Below are positions 63,086 through 64,000 of a DNA stretch of 64,000 nt, one piece after another. The number at the start of each line of letters is the position of its first letter. The stretch's first letter is position 1. This stretch comes from an uncultured Eubacteriales bacterium. GTDB taxonomy: Bacteria > Bacillota > Clostridia > Lachnospirales > Lachnospiraceae. Both the position numbers and the translations under genes were made by a program. The DNA lies in the NCBI GenBank assembly GCA_900316755.1, contig ONED01000001.1:52728-116727 (forward strand), given 5' to 3'. Below the pieces are notes generated by a model. The model did no database searches. It saw only the letters and a list, made by a program, of their open reading frames with translations, and had not been told where the DNA came from.

Positions 63086-64000
63086 CTAAAATTCTTTTCT
63101 TCCCATGCGCACCTCATCCATAAATTCCGCCATTTCCTCCGGAAGACCTTCAAAAAGGTATTGTTTCGCCCCCTTCGAAGTTCTCATATGTTCTTCCTGC
63201 ATCTGCCGGTTCGTCGTCTGAATCTCTGACAGAAAATCTTTCGCCGAAATACGCTGTGCACCCTGTCCAAGAATGATTCTCTGCTCCAAGGCATCCGAGG
63301 TTGCAACAGATACATGGTATTTTTTTGCAATCACCGGAACTGCTTTTTCAATATATTGGTCCGCCGTCTCCGCTTCCTTTGTGTAGACCACATAAATATT
63401 GTGATATCGGATGACTTCCCCTGGATTTCCCGGCACTTTATAGCCATCAAATACAAGAATCACCGTATTCTTTTTATATCCCTGATAGTTGCATAAAATA
63501 TCCATCAGCTTCCCTCTGGCACCTGCCAGATTCACCTCAGACAATTCCCGTAAATCTTCCCATGCAAAAATAATATTATATCCATCTACCAATAAATATT
63601 CTTCCACATGCTCCTGCTTTTTGGGCTTTTTCATCTGCTGCGGCATAGAATGCACTGTTCTGGAACTTTGATATGGTTTCCGGTCACGCTTTATCGTTCC
63701 ATAGGTCCGCTCAAAAATCGCTTTTAATTCCTCTTCGTCTACCTGATTTTCCGGTGCTGTTACAGAAGAAGCTTCCTGCTCCCTGTTTTGCAGTTTTTCC
63801 CGGCTTTCTGTGTGCATATATTTTTCCACTTCGTCCCAGCTTACCAAAAACCCGGCGCCATGAGAACAGAAAACAGAGCCGGTGGGGTTTTCCAAGTCTG
63901 CTTCTGCATCATAACCAATAGAATCAATCACCTGCTTGGAATCATGACAAGGCTCATATCCTTTCAGAGACAAAAAAATTCTCCCGTGTCCTTTGGAATA
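63086..64000 (-). CDS. EF-G/Tet(M)-like translation factor fused to a C-terminal NYN nuclease domain (5' end outside window)
   Basis: The open frame continues past the window edge, so 304 residues of the C-terminus are seen. The first part, [19 protein letters not shown] then [20 protein letters not shown], matches the end of the elongation factor G / ribosomal protection (Tet(M)-type) family. After a charged linker a NYN domain follows: [17 protein letters not shown] near visible residue 140, [26 protein letters not shown] and VATSDALEQ, carrying the acidic residues of a YacP-like RNase. The C-terminal 50 residues are helical. What it cuts and whether it acts on ribosomes is inference. Confidence 0.85.
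   Translation of the reverse strand, partial: YSKGHGRIFLSLKGYEPCHDSKQVIDSIGYDAEADLENPTGSVFCSHGAGFLVSWDEVEKYMHTESREKLQNREQEASSVTAPENQVDEEELKAIFERTYGTIKRDRKPYQSSRTVHSMPQQMKKPKKQEHVEEYLLVDGYNIIFAWEDLRELSEVNLAGARGKLMDILCNYQGYKKNTVILVFDGYKVPGNPGEVIRYHNIYVVYTKEAETADQYIEKAVPVIAKKYHVSVATSDALEQRIILGQGAQRISAKDFLSEIQTTNRQMQEEHMRTSKGAKQYLFEGLPEEMAEFMDEVRMGRKEF

Noticed and set aside
63086-64000. Acquired tetracycline-resistance gene
   Set aside because: The fused NYN domain and housekeeping neighbours suggest a chromosomal Tet(M)-like factor; the diagnostic N-terminus lies outside the window.

Overview
The window looks like a piece of chromosome from a spore-forming, Gram-positive member of Clostridia, most likely family Lachnospiraceae. 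The grounds are family content and layout: a Gram-positive type LexA with its GAAC-N4-GTTC boxes, sporulation genes (SpoVB-like flippase, YqfC, YqfD, a BofC-like protein), MinD with MinE, SepF, lineage-typical small proteins (DUF4250, DUF4321, DUF896, DUF378), strong AGGAGG ribosome sites and moderate GC. I cannot name the genus. I recognised no rRNA, tRNA, insertion sequence, prophage or CRISPR array, and no gene-free stretch reaches 300 bases.

Bases 1-18,060 run almost entirely on the + strand. They hold the end of a histidine operon (hisG-hisD-hisB and a HisIE fused to a HisF-like barrel), a radical SAM / DUF2344 / RNase G cluster, an aspartate kinase, the L21 leader with rplU-prp-rpmA, then obgE-yhbY-nadD-yqeK-rsfS and an AEC transporter. 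An SOS node follows: lexA on the - strand diverges from a YneA-like LysM protein across a region with several LexA-box-like sites. A XerS-like tyrosine recombinase and an LrgA/LrgB pair come next.

Bases 18,075-25,019 are the accessory part. A three-gene minus-strand unit encodes a HipB-like repressor, a HipA-like kinase and a HAD phosphatase, with a promoter framed by a 13-bp inverted repeat. It is followed by adenosine deaminase, an SdpI-like membrane protein, an ECF sigma factor with its membrane partner, and a PF06541 membrane protein.

Bases 25,067-64,000 are nearly all on the - strand and are housekeeping: dtd, a divergent TtcA-like gene, an rluD-lspA-ylmH-sepF-yggS-HlyD-like cluster (division and envelope), dacF-like / mgsA / rodA / minE / minD / PBP2 / mreD / mreC / mreB / radC (cell shape and septum placement), two flavoproteins, a PLP enzyme, miaA-mutL-mutS, miaB-DUF4250-fau-DUF896, a bofC-like gene and spoVB, then ybeY-phoH-yqfD-yqfC behind a sigma-E-like promoter, and a nucleoside phosphorylase. 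The last, partial gene joins the C-terminal part of an EF-G/Tet(M)-like factor to a NYN nuclease domain.

The two long gene blocks point towards each other and meet at about 18-26 kb. The most unusual items are the HipB-HipA-HAD unit, the EF-G-like/NYN fusion, the inactive-looking HisF-like domain on HisIE, the PBP2 with a large insertion, and the promoter architecture of the SOS node and of yqfCD.
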